The notes under the pieces are model-generated. The model was not told the origin of the DNA and did no database searches. It worked only from the letters and a program-made list of their open reading frames with translations. A program made the translations under genes and the position numbers. DNA of 55,359 nt from Candidatus Colinaster equi (lineage in GTDB: Bacteria; Bacillota; Clostridia; Lachnospirales; Lachnospiraceae), in assembly GCA_018064425.1 (NCBI GenBank), contig JAGHVF010000010.1, forward strand, positions 1 to 55,359. The letters are read 5' to 3'. Shown piece by piece: positions 40,168 to 48,710 of the stretch; positions within the stretch are counted from its first letter, which is position 1; each line of letters starts with the position of its first letter.

Positions 40168-41541
40168 ATGAAGAATATGACTTTGGACGCTATTGCTAAA
40201 GCGTGTGACGGTAAGCTGGTTTGGAATGGCGATAAAGAGAGAAAAAATAGTATTTGCGCGACATGTGTAGTTATTGACTCACGAAAAATGGAGAAAAATG
40301 GCGTATTCATTGCTACAAAAGGAGAACGTGTTGACGGACATGACTTTATAGGCCGTGTATTTGATGGGGGCGCACTTGGCGTTGTATGTGAAAAAGAACC
40401 TGAGAATGCTTCCGGACCATACATTCTTGTTGAGGATTCTTTTGCAGCATTAAGCAAGATTGCAGCATACTATCGTAAGCAAATCGATGCAAAAGTAATA
40501 GGTATAACCGGAAGCGTGGGCAAAACAAGCACAAAGGAATTTGTGGCTTGTGTTCTTAGCAGTGAGTATCCGACGTGGAAGACACAAGGCAATTATAATA
40601 ATGAGATCGGTATGCCGCTTACGATATTACAGACGACAGAAGAACACAAAATGCTCGTGCTCGAAATGGGAATCAATCATTTTGGTGAGATGGACAGAAT
40701 GAGTGCAATTGCTAAGCCGGATGTAATGGTGATTACCAATATTGGTCAGTGCCATTTGGAATTTCTTGTTGACAGAGACGGAGTATATAAAGCCAAAACG
40801 GAGTGTTTTGAACATTTGGACGATAATGCGGTGGTTGTGGTAAACGGTGATGATGATAAACTATGTAGAATCACTTCCGTAAAGAATGCGACAGTTACCA
40901 AGTTCGGAATGAATAGCGGGAACGATTGTTATGCGGATAATGTGATAAATCATGGACTTTTTGGAAATGAGGCAATATTACATAGCAAGAAAAGCGGTGA
41001 ATCCTATAAAGTGAATATTCCGCTTCCCGGAAAACATATGATACTTAATGCACTTACCGCCATGGCGGTAGGCGAGGCACTGAATGTATCCAAAGAAGGA
41101 ATAATCGATGGAATACAGAAGGTTCAGGCTACAAGCGGACGCAGTAATATTATCAAGGGAAGCAGATACACGGTTATTGATGATTGCTATAATGCCAATC
41201 CGGTATCGATGAAGACAGCACTTGACTTGCTTGCCACGGCTGATACACGTAAGGTTGCTATCCTTGGTGATATGTTTGAATTGGGTGAAGATGAAGTGAG
41301 CATGCACGCAGAAGTGGGTGAATATGCCGCATACAAAACAGATGTTATTATATGCGTCGGTAAGTTGTCGCATGCAATGTATGAAGCAGCTAAGAATCGT
41401 GTGTCCGAAAGTTACTATTTTGAAGATATGCAAAAAGCTCTTGAAGAATTGGATAATATACTGCAGAAAGAAGATTCTGTATTGGTTAAAGCTTCACACG
41501 GAATGCATTTCGACGCCATTGTTGATACAATAATTAAATGA
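40168..41541 (+). CDS. murF: UDP-MurNAc-tripeptide--D-Ala-D-Ala ligase
   Basis: The 457-residue Mur ligase attaches D-Ala-D-Ala to the UDP-MurNAc tripeptide. The ATP loop GITGSVGKTS is at residues 112-121, LEMGINHFGEMD and TNIGQCHLEFL mark the central domain, and IDDCYNANPVSM opens the C-terminal domain. An AAGGAA site precedes the ATG. Confidence 0.97.
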   Translation: MKNMTLDAIAKACDGKLVWNGDKERKNSICATCVVIDSRKMEKNGVFIATKGERVDGHDFIGRVFDGGALGVVCEKEPENASGPYILVEDSFAALSKIAAYYRKQIDAKVIGITGSVGKTSTKEFVACVLSSEYPTWKTQGNYNNEIGMPLTILQTTEEHKMLVLEMGINHFGEMDRMSAIAKPDVMVITNIGQCHLEFLVDRDGVYKAKTECFEHLDDNAVVVVNGDDDKLCRITSVKNATVTKFGMNSGNDCYADNVINHGLFGNEAILHSKKSGESYKVNIPLPGKHMILNALTAMAVGEALNVSKEGIIDGIQKVQATSGRSNIIKGSRYTVIDDCYNANPVSMKTALDLLATADTRKVAILGDMFELGEDEVSMHAEVGEYAAYKTDVIICVGKLSHAMYEAAKNRVSESYYFEDMQKALEELDNILQKEDSVLVKASHGMHFDAIVDTIIK

Positions 41542-41563
41542 AGATATAACAAAGGAGAGAACG

Positions 41564-42301
41564 ATGTTTAGATTCATATTTGTAATATTGGTTGTAACTA
41601 TTTTCTTGATATGTTCCATCCCGTTGTTGTTAATACTTGAAATAGTGGGTGTTTTCAATAAGGAATCAAAAGAGAATATCTCGTCAGCCGTTATATCGTG
41701 GGCTTTTGGAATGATAGCTTCTATGTCCGGTGTAAAGCTTACGGTTGTAGGAGAAGAGAATATAGCACAGAACGAAAATGTTTTGTATGTAGGAAATCAT
41801 AGAAGTATTTTTGATATCATATTACTGTATCACCTGATTAAAAAACCAGCCGTTATTATTTCGAAGAAGGAAATGAATCGTATTCCGGTGTTCAATATAT
41901 GGGAAAGAAATATCGGGTGTTTGTTCTTGGATAGGAAAGATATAAAACAGGGGCTTCAAATTATTTTGCAGGCTATAGAAATTGTTAAGACTAAGGCCAG
42001 CGTCATTATTTTCCCTGAAGGAACACGTTCTAAAACAGAAGGTGAGTTCTTACCGTTCAAAGCGGGAAGTTTTAAAATATCCGAAAAAAGCAAGTGCAGT
42101 GTAATTCCTGTAACATTTATAAATACCGGTTGCATATTTGAAGATCATAAACCATTCATTAAGAAGACTCATGTAGTTGTGTGCTTTGGCGAACCGATTG
42201 TTACAAAGGATTATACTCGCGATGATTTCAAAGAGCTGCATACACTTGCTTATAATAAAGTAGTTGAAATGTATAATATCAATAAGGGCTTGGCTGATTG
42301 A
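41564..42301 (+). CDS. plsC: 1-acylglycerol-3-phosphate acyltransferase
   Basis: A 245-residue membrane enzyme that makes phosphatidic acid. After an N-terminal membrane helix (about 5-28), the HX4D motif is H79-D84 (NHRSIFD) and FPEGTRS lies at 150-156, followed by the IPVTFINTG motif. The ATG follows AAGGAGAG. It lies in the same run as murF and pyrC. Confidence 0.93.
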   Translation: MFRFIFVILVVTIFLICSIPLLLILEIVGVFNKESKENISSAVISWAFGMIASMSGVKLTVVGEENIAQNENVLYVGNHRSIFDIILLYHLIKKPAVIISKKEMNRIPVFNIWERNIGCLFLDRKDIKQGLQIILQAIEIVKTKASVIIFPEGTRSKTEGEFLPFKAGSFKISEKSKCSVIPVTFINTGCIFEDHKPFIKKTHVVVCFGEPIVTKDYTRDDFKELHTLAYNKVVEMYNINKGLAD

Positions 42302-42315
42302 GTGGAGGAGAATAC

Positions 42316-43605
42316 GTGATATTACTGAAGAACGGACTATTTGTGGACCCGGGGACGGGAACAGAAGGTATAAGAGACGTTGCAATAGATGATGGCGTAA
42401 TTATAAAAATAGCAGAATCAATTGATTCATCCGAATATGATAATCCTATGGTGTATGACTGCACCAATCTAATAATAGGACCGGGACTTGTCGATATACA
42501 TGTGCACTTCAGAGATCCCGGATTCACACACAAAGAAGATATATATACCGGAGCAAAAGCGGCAATAAGAGGCGGAGTGACGTCTGTTGTATTGATGGCA
42601 AATACCAAACCGGTTGTTGATAATGTAGAAACACTTGAGTATGTGCTTAATAAGGGCGCTGAAACGGGCATAAATGTACATTCGTGTGCTGCTGTAACGA
42701 CTGCGCTTAAAGGTGAGGAGCTGGTTGATTTTGATACATTGCTTAAGCATGGCGCTGCAGGATTTACAGACGACGGTATTCCTATTTTGAATGAGAATAT
42801 TGCCAGAGCGGCTATGGTAGAAGCTGCAAAATATGATACGGTTTTGAGTTTTCACGAGGAGAATCCCGAATATATTGAGAATAATGGTGTAAATAAAGGA
42901 AAAGCATCGGCTTATTTTGGCATCGGTGGAAGTGACAGAGAGGCTGAGATAAGCATGGTGAAGCGTGATGTACAATTGGCCATGGAGACGGGGGCTAAGA
43001 TTAATATTCAACATATTTCGACTGCGGAAGCAGTAGAGATTATCAGAGAAGCGAAGGTCAAGCACAATGCGAAAAACATTTTCGCAGAGGCTACTCCGCA
43101 TCATATTTCATTAACGGAAGACGATACAATAACACATGGTACCTTTGCAAAAATGAATCCTCCGCTTCGAACGGAGGCCGATCGGAGAGCAATAATTGAT
43201 GGTTTATGTGATGGAACGATTGATTTTATTGCCACAGATCATGCTCCGCACACGAATGAAGAGAAAGGTAAACATATTACAGAGGCTCCGAGTGGAATAA
43301 TCGGTCTGGAAACCTCACTAAAAGTATCATATAACACACTTGTTTCCCAAGAAAAGATGTCAATCTTGCAATTATTTTGCAAGATGAGTTACAATCCTGC
43401 AAAATTATATGGAATTTGTGCAGGAGAACTTGCAATTGGCAGACATGCCGATATTGTTGTTTTTGACCCGAATTCGACAGCTTATGTTAACCAATTCGTG
43501 TCAAAATCGCAAAATTCACCGTTCGAAAATAATAAAATTACAGGTGATGTAGTTATGACAATCTGTAATGGCAAGATTTTATATAACACACTTTCTGAGC
43601 AGTAG
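42316..43605 (+). CDS. pyrC: Dihydroorotase
   Basis: The 429-residue metal-dependent amidohydrolase forms dihydroorotate in pyrimidine synthesis. H62 and H64 in the DIHVHFRDPG motif bind zinc; FTDDG, HISTAE, ATPHH and FIATDHAPH follow in the expected order. The start is GTG 42316, with GGAGGAG ending five bases upstream; a TTG at 42298 lies within the plsC stop and lacks support. First of pyrC-pyrK-pyrD. Confidence 0.96.
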   Translation: MILLKNGLFVDPGTGTEGIRDVAIDDGVIIKIAESIDSSEYDNPMVYDCTNLIIGPGLVDIHVHFRDPGFTHKEDIYTGAKAAIRGGVTSVVLMANTKPVVDNVETLEYVLNKGAETGINVHSCAAVTTALKGEELVDFDTLLKHGAAGFTDDGIPILNENIARAAMVEAAKYDTVLSFHEENPEYIENNGVNKGKASAYFGIGGSDREAEISMVKRDVQLAMETGAKINIQHISTAEAVEIIREAKVKHNAKNIFAEATPHHISLTEDDTITHGTFAKMNPPLRTEADRRAIIDGLCDGTIDFIATDHAPHTNEEKGKHITEAPSGIIGLETSLKVSYNTLVSQEKMSILQLFCKMSYNPAKLYGICAGELAIGRHADIVVFDPNSTAYVNQFVSKSQNSPFENNKITGDVVMTICNGKILYNTLSEQ

Positions 43606-43621
43606 AAGGAGGATGAGCAAA

Positions 43622-44416
43622 TTGAAAAGGAAAGTTGCAGGGCAAGTAGTAATAAATGAAGAGATTGCACCGGACATTTATAGTATGTGGATTGAAACAG
43701 ATCTGGCTATGGATGCAAAAGCAGGTCAGTTTGTGGGAGTTTTTCCTGCGAATCAATCAACATTGTTGCCAAGACCGATAAGTATATGTGAAATAGATAA
43801 GTCGAGATCGCAATTACGACTGGTATATAGGGTGGTTGGAAAAGGAACCGGAGAATTATCACATTTTAAGCCGGGAAGACGTGTAATGTTGCTTGGAGTG
43901 TTGGGTAACGGTTATCCGCTTGACAAGGCCGAAGGAAAACATGCCGTTCTTATGGCCGGAGGAATTGGTGTACCTCCGATTTTACAGTTGGCAAAGGACT
44001 TATCCGGTCGTGACAGTGCTCCTATTGCCAAGGACGTAACGATTATTGTCGGATACAGAGATTGCAATACTTTCTTAAAAGAAGAACTCGAACAATATGG
44101 TAGAGTTATTATTGCAACAGATGATGGTTCTGTGGGAACTCACGGCAATGTTATTGATGCTATGAAAGAAAACGGTATACAACCTGAGATTATCTATGCA
44201 TGCGGACCAATGCCGATGTTAAGAGCAATCAAGACATACAGTGAAGAGGCTGCAATAGATGCATACATTTCGCTTGAGGAACGCATGGCTTGCGGTGTGG
44301 GCGCATGTTTGGGTTGTGTATGTAAAACAAAAGATATTGACAAGCATTCGCATGTGAATAATGCAAGAATATGTACAGACGGACCTGTATTTGAGGCAAA
44401 GGAGGTTATGATCTGA
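43622..44416 (+). CDS. pyrK: Dihydroorotate dehydrogenase electron-transfer subunit
   Basis: The 264-residue FAD and [2Fe-2S] subunit passes electrons from PyrD to NAD. LPRPISICEID is the FAD-binding motif, VLMAGGIGVPPIL the NAD-binding part, and the cluster ligands are in CGVGACLGCVC with a fourth Cys in ARIC. AGGAGG (43607-43612) directly touches an in-frame ATG at 43613 but is nine bases from TTG 43622, so TTG is preferred. Confidence 0.92.
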   Translation: MKRKVAGQVVINEEIAPDIYSMWIETDLAMDAKAGQFVGVFPANQSTLLPRPISICEIDKSRSQLRLVYRVVGKGTGELSHFKPGRRVMLLGVLGNGYPLDKAEGKHAVLMAGGIGVPPILQLAKDLSGRDSAPIAKDVTIIVGYRDCNTFLKEELEQYGRVIIATDDGSVGTHGNVIDAMKENGIQPEIIYACGPMPMLRAIKTYSEEAAIDAYISLEERMACGVGACLGCVCKTKDIDKHSHVNNARICTDGPVFEAKEVMI

Positions 44417-45321
44417 TGGCTAATACAGCAATAAATATTGCAGGTGTGGAATTTAAGAATCCTGTTATGACGGCTTCAGGAACATTCGGTTCGGGAATGG
44501 AATATGGTGAATTTGTTGATTTGAGCAACCTTGGCGCTGTTGTTACAAAGGGTGTTGCCAATGTGGCGTGGCCGGGCAACCCTACTCCTCGAGTTGCGGA
44601 AGTATACGGTGGCATGCTTAACGCTATCGGATTACAGAATCCCGGAGTAGATGTGTTTATTGAAAGAGATATACCATTTCTTAAGCAGTTTGATACAAAA
44701 ATAATAGTCAATGTATGCGGTAAATCGGTAGAGGATTACTTGGAAGTTGTGGAAAAGTTGTCTGAAACAGAAGTTGATATGCTGGAAATCAATATTTCCT
44801 GTCCTAATGTCAAAGAAGGAGCAATTGCATTCGGACAATGTGCCGATTCCGTATTTGACATTACGAAGAAGATTAAGAATGTGTCCAAGAAGCCTATAAT
44901 TATGAAGCTTAGCCCGAACGTAACGGATATAACAGAGATTGCTATTGCGGCAGAGGCAGCCGGAAGTGATGCATTGTCGATGATAAATACAATTACAGGT
45001 ATGAAAATTGATATAAACAGAAGAACTTTTGCTTTGGCAAATAAAACGGGCGGTATGTCCGGCCCGGCAATCAAACCTATTGCGGTTCGTATGGTTTATC
45101 AGTGTGCCAATAAGGTTAAGATTCCGATTATTGGTATGGGTGGAATATCATGTGCCGAAGATGCTATTGAATTTATGATGGCAGGCGCTACTGCCGTAGC
45201 ATGCGGGGCAATGAATTTTGTTAATCCGTATCTTACCCAAGAGGTGGTTACGGGAATAGAAGATTATCTGCGTCGCAATAAAATAGACGATATCCATGAG
45301 ATAATCGGTTGCGTAAAGTAG
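44416..45321 (+). CDS. pyrD: Dihydroorotate dehydrogenase, class 1B catalytic subunit
   Basis: The 301-residue FMN enzyme oxidises dihydroorotate to orotate. The catalytic cysteine is C129 in NISCPN, and GMGGISCAEDAIEFMMAGA is the phosphate-binding end of the barrel. The presence of PyrK beside it confirms the NAD-linked class 1B type. Its ATG shares one base with the pyrK stop. Confidence 0.96.
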   Translation: MANTAINIAGVEFKNPVMTASGTFGSGMEYGEFVDLSNLGAVVTKGVANVAWPGNPTPRVAEVYGGMLNAIGLQNPGVDVFIERDIPFLKQFDTKIIVNVCGKSVEDYLEVVEKLSETEVDMLEINISCPNVKEGAIAFGQCADSVFDITKKIKNVSKKPIIMKLSPNVTDITEIAIAAEAAGSDALSMINTITGMKIDINRRTFALANKTGGMSGPAIKPIAVRMVYQCANKVKIPIIGMGGISCAEDAIEFMMAGATAVACGAMNFVNPYLTQEVVTGIEDYLRRNKIDDIHEIIGCVK

Positions 45322-45336
45322 ATATTTTAGAACTTG

Positions 45337-45376
45337 AAAAGGCGCTATCGTAGCAAATATACCGATAGCGCCTTTT
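45337..45376. terminator. Terminator after pyrD, bidirectional
   Basis: A perfect 10-bp stem GGCGCTATCG (45341-45350) with its complement (45363-45372), 12-base loop, flanked by AAAA on the left and TTTT on the right. It can also end the leftward gene at 45386. Confidence 0.9.
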
Positions 45377-45385
45377 ATATTTTGT

Positions 45386-46030
45386 TTACTCTGTAGCAGG
45401 TGCAGTACTTTCTGCAAGCCACTCATCAAATTTTCTCATTGTTTCATCATATGTCTGCTGACATATATCGGGAAGTTTGTCTCCCCATGTCTTGGTTGCT
45501 GCATCGAAACCATCCTGGAAAGCTTTTCTCATGGATTCGATCTTACTCGGATCGGAGCCCGTTAGTACTTTGGCAAAATCGATAATTCGATCTGATGTAG
45601 CTTTAACACCGTAATATCCATCTTCGGCGATATCAGCCATTGCTTTGGCTTTTGTCTCGGCGTCAACGGTAAAATTGCCTGTTCTTAAGAAACTCCAAAT
45701 ATCATCAACCGTTCCTATTGCATTTCCCTGTCCGACGATTAACTTTTCAACGATACTTCTAAGATTAGCTGTTCTCTCTTCGGCATCTGCCTGTAATTTT
45801 GCAATTAGTTCAGGATTTGTTTTATTTGTATTTTTAGTCGTCTCTGTATTGGAAGTCTCACCGCTTGGTTCATATACAACTCCTGAATCCTTTGTATTAT
45901 CGGAATTGGCAGATACGACTGAGTCATCTTTCTTTGTCTCGGTGTTATCAGACTGTTCAACTTTGTCTGAAGCCTTGCTATTGTAAGGCTGATAAGCACC
46001 AATAACATTGGTAAATCCGTTTACATCCAT
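45386..46030 (-). CDS. DUF5610-like protein of unknown function
   Basis: A 214-residue protein without signal peptide or membrane segment. The first 90 residues are low complexity, rich in Ser, Thr, Asn and Asp. The remainder is helical and contains AEDGYYGVKATSDRIIDFAKVLTG and a Trp-containing amphipathic end (AFQDGFDAATKTWG). The pattern of Gly-Tyr-Tyr-Gly-Val with a following RI-DFA reminds me of DUF5610, which is recalled from memory and unchecked. ATG 46030 is eight bases after GGAGG; ATG 46036 is too close to that site. A sigma-28-like box precedes it. Confidence 0.65.
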   Translation of the reverse strand: MDVNGFTNVIGAYQPYNSKASDKVEQSDNTETKKDDSVVSANSDNTKDSGVVYEPSGETSNTETTKNTNKTNPELIAKLQADAEERTANLRSIVEKLIVGQGNAIGTVDDIWSFLRTGNFTVDAETKAKAMADIAEDGYYGVKATSDRIIDFAKVLTGSDPSKIESMRKAFQDGFDAATKTWGDKLPDICQQTYDETMRKFDEWLAESTAPATE

Positions 46031-46075
46031 TATCATGTCCTCCTTTGTAGAAACATTAACATCCTTGTGATATAT

Positions 46076-46102
46076 TTATCGGATAAGCGAAGACAAAAAA
46101 TA
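46076..46102 (-). promoter_or_regulatory. Sigma-28-like promoter for the DUF5610-like gene
   Basis: On the minus strand TCCGATAA (46076-46083) matches GCCGATAA at seven of eight positions; eleven bases upstream TATTTTTT (46095-46102) matches TAAAGTTT at five of eight. Confidence 0.45.
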
Positions 46103-46110
46103 ATACTACG

Positions 46111-46139
46111 TTGAAAAAAAGTCATTTCATTGATATAAT
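46111..46139 (+). promoter_or_regulatory. Sigma-A type promoter of the small membrane protein gene
   Basis: -35 TTGAAA (46111-46116), 17-base spacer, perfect -10 TATAAT (46134-46139). Confidence 0.75.
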
Positions 46140-46168
46140 TGCACATAGTTAATTTAGGAGGTAGACAA

Positions 46169-46642
46169 TTGAGTACTGGATGGATTATTACACTTATTGT
46201 ATTGGCGGTATTAACTATTGCCGTAGTTGTCTTATATTTTCTTGGTAAGAGAGCACAAAAGAGACAGGAACAGCAGCAGGAGCAAATGGATGCATATAAG
46301 CAGTCTGTGTCAATGCTGATTATTGATAAGAAAAAGATGAGACTTAAAGATGCGGGACTTCCACAGGCAGTTTTGGAGCAGACCCCGAAGCTTATGCGAT
46401 CATCAAAGCTTCCGATTGTCAAGGCAAAAGTTGGTCCTCAGGTGATGACACTTGTTTGCGATGCCAACATTTTTGACAGTGTTCCGGTTAAGAAAGAAGT
46501 TAAAGCTACGGTTAGCGGTATTTATATTACTGATGTAAAGGGACTTCACGGCAAGCAGAACGCTAAGCCACAGGTAAAGAAGAGCAAATTCAAGCAGATG
46601 CTTGAGAAAGCTCAGGAAAAAGCAGGTGCAAAGCCACTTTAA
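46169..46642 (+). CDS. Small single-pass membrane protein of unknown function
   Basis: A 157-residue protein I do not recognise. One N-terminal membrane helix (about residues 4-26) is followed by a Gln/Arg-rich segment, a cytoplasmic domain with repeated short beta strands (SMLIIDKKKMRLKDAGLPQ, GPQVMTLVCDANIFDSVPVKKEVKATVSGIYI) and a basic Lys-rich C-terminus. The start is TTG 46169, six bases after AGGAGGT. It has its own promoter and ends convergent with the DUF1934 gene, the two stops overlapping by four bases. Confidence 0.75.
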   Translation: MSTGWIITLIVLAVLTIAVVVLYFLGKRAQKRQEQQQEQMDAYKQSVSMLIIDKKKMRLKDAGLPQAVLEQTPKLMRSSKLPIVKAKVGPQVMTLVCDANIFDSVPVKKEVKATVSGIYITDVKGLHGKQNAKPQVKKSKFKQMLEKAQEKAGAKPL

Positions 46643-47067
46643 TTTGTGGCGTTGCGAGCTTCAATATGTATATCACAATCTGCAAGAAATTCGTAATTGA
46701 CATCAAGCGTATATTTCACATTAAGCAAAAGAGCGTCGTTTTGCTCTTCGAAGGAAATATGTTTGGTGTCAAGACCAATTACGAGTGAACCGAATGGTGT
46801 ATTGTAATTTGTGAGATTTTTTTCACCGAGACCGAACAACATAGATGTTGTAATCGGTCCTTTTTTGGTTAAAGACATCATAGAGTCATTAAATTTAATC
46901 ATATTTTTGGTGACTGCATCGCTTCCTTCAATTGGCTCATCATATACGAGATATCGCATGTCACCTCGCTGATAATACTGTCCGGGTGATATGACTTCTA
47001 CGTTGTCCCCGTCGGCAGTATTTTGAAAATGCAATCCTTTTATACTTATCAAAACATCTTTATTCAT
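46639..47067 (-). CDS. DUF1934 (YwiB-like) beta-barrel protein
   Basis: A 142-residue protein with the DUF1934 pattern: short beta strands (VLISIKGLHF, MRYLVYDEPI, SMMSLTKKGPITTSMLFGLGEKNLTNYNTPFG, LLLNVKYTLDVN), as in Bacillus YwiB. The family resembles a lipocalin-like barrel and has no firm function. It is the last gene after ispE and gntR. Confidence 0.82.
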   Translation of the reverse strand: MNKDVLISIKGLHFQNTADGDNVEVISPGQYYQRGDMRYLVYDEPIEGSDAVTKNMIKFNDSMMSLTKKGPITTSMLFGLGEKNLTNYNTPFGSLVIGLDTKHISFEEQNDALLLNVKYTLDVNYEFLADCDIHIEARNATN

Positions 47068-47078
47068 ATGAGTATTCC

Positions 47079-47756
47079 TTACTTTTGCTCTATTTGCATT
47101 TGCTTAATTATTGCATGCTCCTGATTCTCAATGTGTACATGAATCAGATTACGGGCTCTTGCCTTGTCCTTTGCCTTAATTGCTTCATATATTTCGCGGT
47201 GCTCTTTTACCAGATTGTCATGTATCTGCGTATCTTTTATATATTCAAAACGGTAGCGATACATCTGCTCAGCCAGGTTGTTAACTAACTGTGACAGTCT
47301 GGGATTACGCGTTGATTCAAAGATAATATCATGGAATGCAACGTCTGCGGTAGCAATTTTTCGAATATCTTTAGTGGAAACGGCACATTCAAAGGCATTG
47401 CATGCCTCCAATAAGCGCGCTATTTCATCTTCGGTTATTCGCTCACAGGCAAGTTCTGCGGCAAGGTCATCCAGTGCCAGACGAACTTCCAAAACATCCG
47501 ACATACTCTTTTTGGATATTTTGGAGACTTGTGCTCCTCGTCGGGGAACCATGGTAACAAGACCTTCCAGTTCCAGCTTTCGAATGGCTTCACGAATCGG
47601 AGTTCTCGATACTCCCAGTTTCTCAGCAAGATGTATTTCCATAAGTCGTTCGCCGGGGGCGAGTTCACCTGTGAGAATTGCCTGGCGAAGTGTCTTAAAT
47701 ACTACATCTCTAAGCGGTAATAAAGCATCCATATTTGTCTGCATATAGTTTTCCAT
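47079..47756 (-). CDS. GntR family regulator with FCD domain
   Basis: A 225-residue FadR-subfamily regulator. The winged helix is at about residues 14-76 (LAPGERLMEIHLAEKLGVSRTPIREAIRKLELEGLV). The C-terminal FCD domain keeps the metal-binding pattern with Asp and His in TADVAFHDIIF and His in EHREIYEAI and HVHIENQEHAI. Ligands of this group are often small carboxylic acids; the ligand here is unknown. ATG 47756 follows GGAGG. It lies 22 bases after ispE and a matching operator overlaps the ispE promoter. Confidence 0.93.
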   Translation of the reverse strand: MENYMQTNMDALLPLRDVVFKTLRQAILTGELAPGERLMEIHLAEKLGVSRTPIREAIRKLELEGLVTMVPRRGAQVSKISKKSMSDVLEVRLALDDLAAELACERITEDEIARLLEACNAFECAVSTKDIRKIATADVAFHDIIFESTRNPRLSQLVNNLAEQMYRYRFEYIKDTQIHDNLVKEHREIYEAIKAKDKARARNLIHVHIENQEHAIIKQMQIEQK

Positions 47757-47778
47757 ACGACCTCCATAACACGTGTTG

Positions 47779-48654
47779 TCAAACGATACTCACACCAAAA
47801 TTCGAAAGCGTAGTTACAAATCCCTGCTTAAAATCGTATTGTTTCCTAAGTGCTTCAAGTGCATTGCAAGCATCCTTTTCGTTGGCATAAATGCCGAATA
47901 CAGTCGGTCCGCTACCGCTCATTAACGCATTGGCGGCGCCGTTTGCAATCATTGTTTCTTTCATCTTGGAAATAATTGGGTATTTTACCTGTGTAACGGT
48001 CTCAAGTATGTTACCCAAAGCTGCGGAAACAGCCGCTTGATTATGGTTATTAATACTTTCAATCATCGCATCAACATTGGGATGAACGGTATTATCGTCT
48101 AATATAAGATGTTCATATACATATTTGGTGGATACGTTAATATCCGGTTTGGCAATACAAAGGAAACACTCCGGTGCATTGGGTAATTTGGTAAGAATCT
48201 CGCCTATACCTTCGGAAAGGTAAGTGCCTCCTTCTATACAAAACGGAATATCGGCACCGAGTGTGACTGCGAGATCGCGTAATTGCATATTGCTCATTCC
48301 AATATTGAGGAGCTTGTTAATACCAACCAAAGTAGCGGCAGCATCAGCGCTTCCGCCTGCCATACCTGCGGCCATAGGAATATTCTTTTTTAGCGTTATA
48401 CTTAATCCCGTATTGTTTTTCGATTCGTTGAGAATTAGCTTTGCGGCTTTGTATATCAGATTATTCTCTATGTCATTTAACTCGTCATTATCACATATCA
48501 GGCTGATGGTTCCCGGTGTATTGCTAATGTCGATTGTGAGTTCATCATATATATTGACTGATTGCATAATCATTCTGACATCGTGGTAACCGTTAGGACG
48601 TGTACCCAAAACATCCAATGCCAGATTGATTTTTGCATATGCTTTTATTTCCAT
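47779..48654 (-). CDS. ispE: 4-diphosphocytidyl-2-C-methyl-D-erythritol kinase
   Basis: The 291-residue GHMP kinase performs the fourth step of the MEP route to isoprenoids. The N-terminus has AYAKINLALDVLGTRPNGYHDV, the phosphate loop is PMAAGMAGGSADAA (residues 93-106), and SGSGPTVFGIY is the third GHMP motif. ATG 48654 gives the family N-terminus, with GGAGACT about eight bases upstream; the reading frame stays open to 48975, across the promoter, and is not coding there. It leads an operon with gntR and DUF1934. Confidence 0.95.
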   Translation of the reverse strand: MEIKAYAKINLALDVLGTRPNGYHDVRMIMQSVNIYDELTIDISNTPGTISLICDNDELNDIENNLIYKAAKLILNESKNNTGLSITLKKNIPMAAGMAGGSADAAATLVGINKLLNIGMSNMQLRDLAVTLGADIPFCIEGGTYLSEGIGEILTKLPNAPECFLCIAKPDINVSTKYVYEHLILDDNTVHPNVDAMIESINNHNQAAVSAALGNILETVTQVKYPIISKMKETMIANGAANALMSGSGPTVFGIYANEKDACNALEALRKQYDFKQGFVTTLSNFGVSIV

Positions 48655-48680
48655 ATATTTAGTCTCCGAAGATTGATTCC

Positions 48681-48710
48681 ATATTGTATATTGTATTTTG
48701 TATACAATAT
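48681..48710 (-). promoter_or_regulatory. Palindromic operator, probable GntR (FCD) site
   Basis: A 10-bp perfect palindrome TTGTATACAA is at 48698-48707. It lies within a larger repeat, arms ATATTGTATA (48681-48690) and TATACAATAT (48701-48710) with a 10-base spacer. FCD-type GntR proteins commonly bind TTGTATACAA-like sites. It overlaps the start of transcription. Confidence 0.65.
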
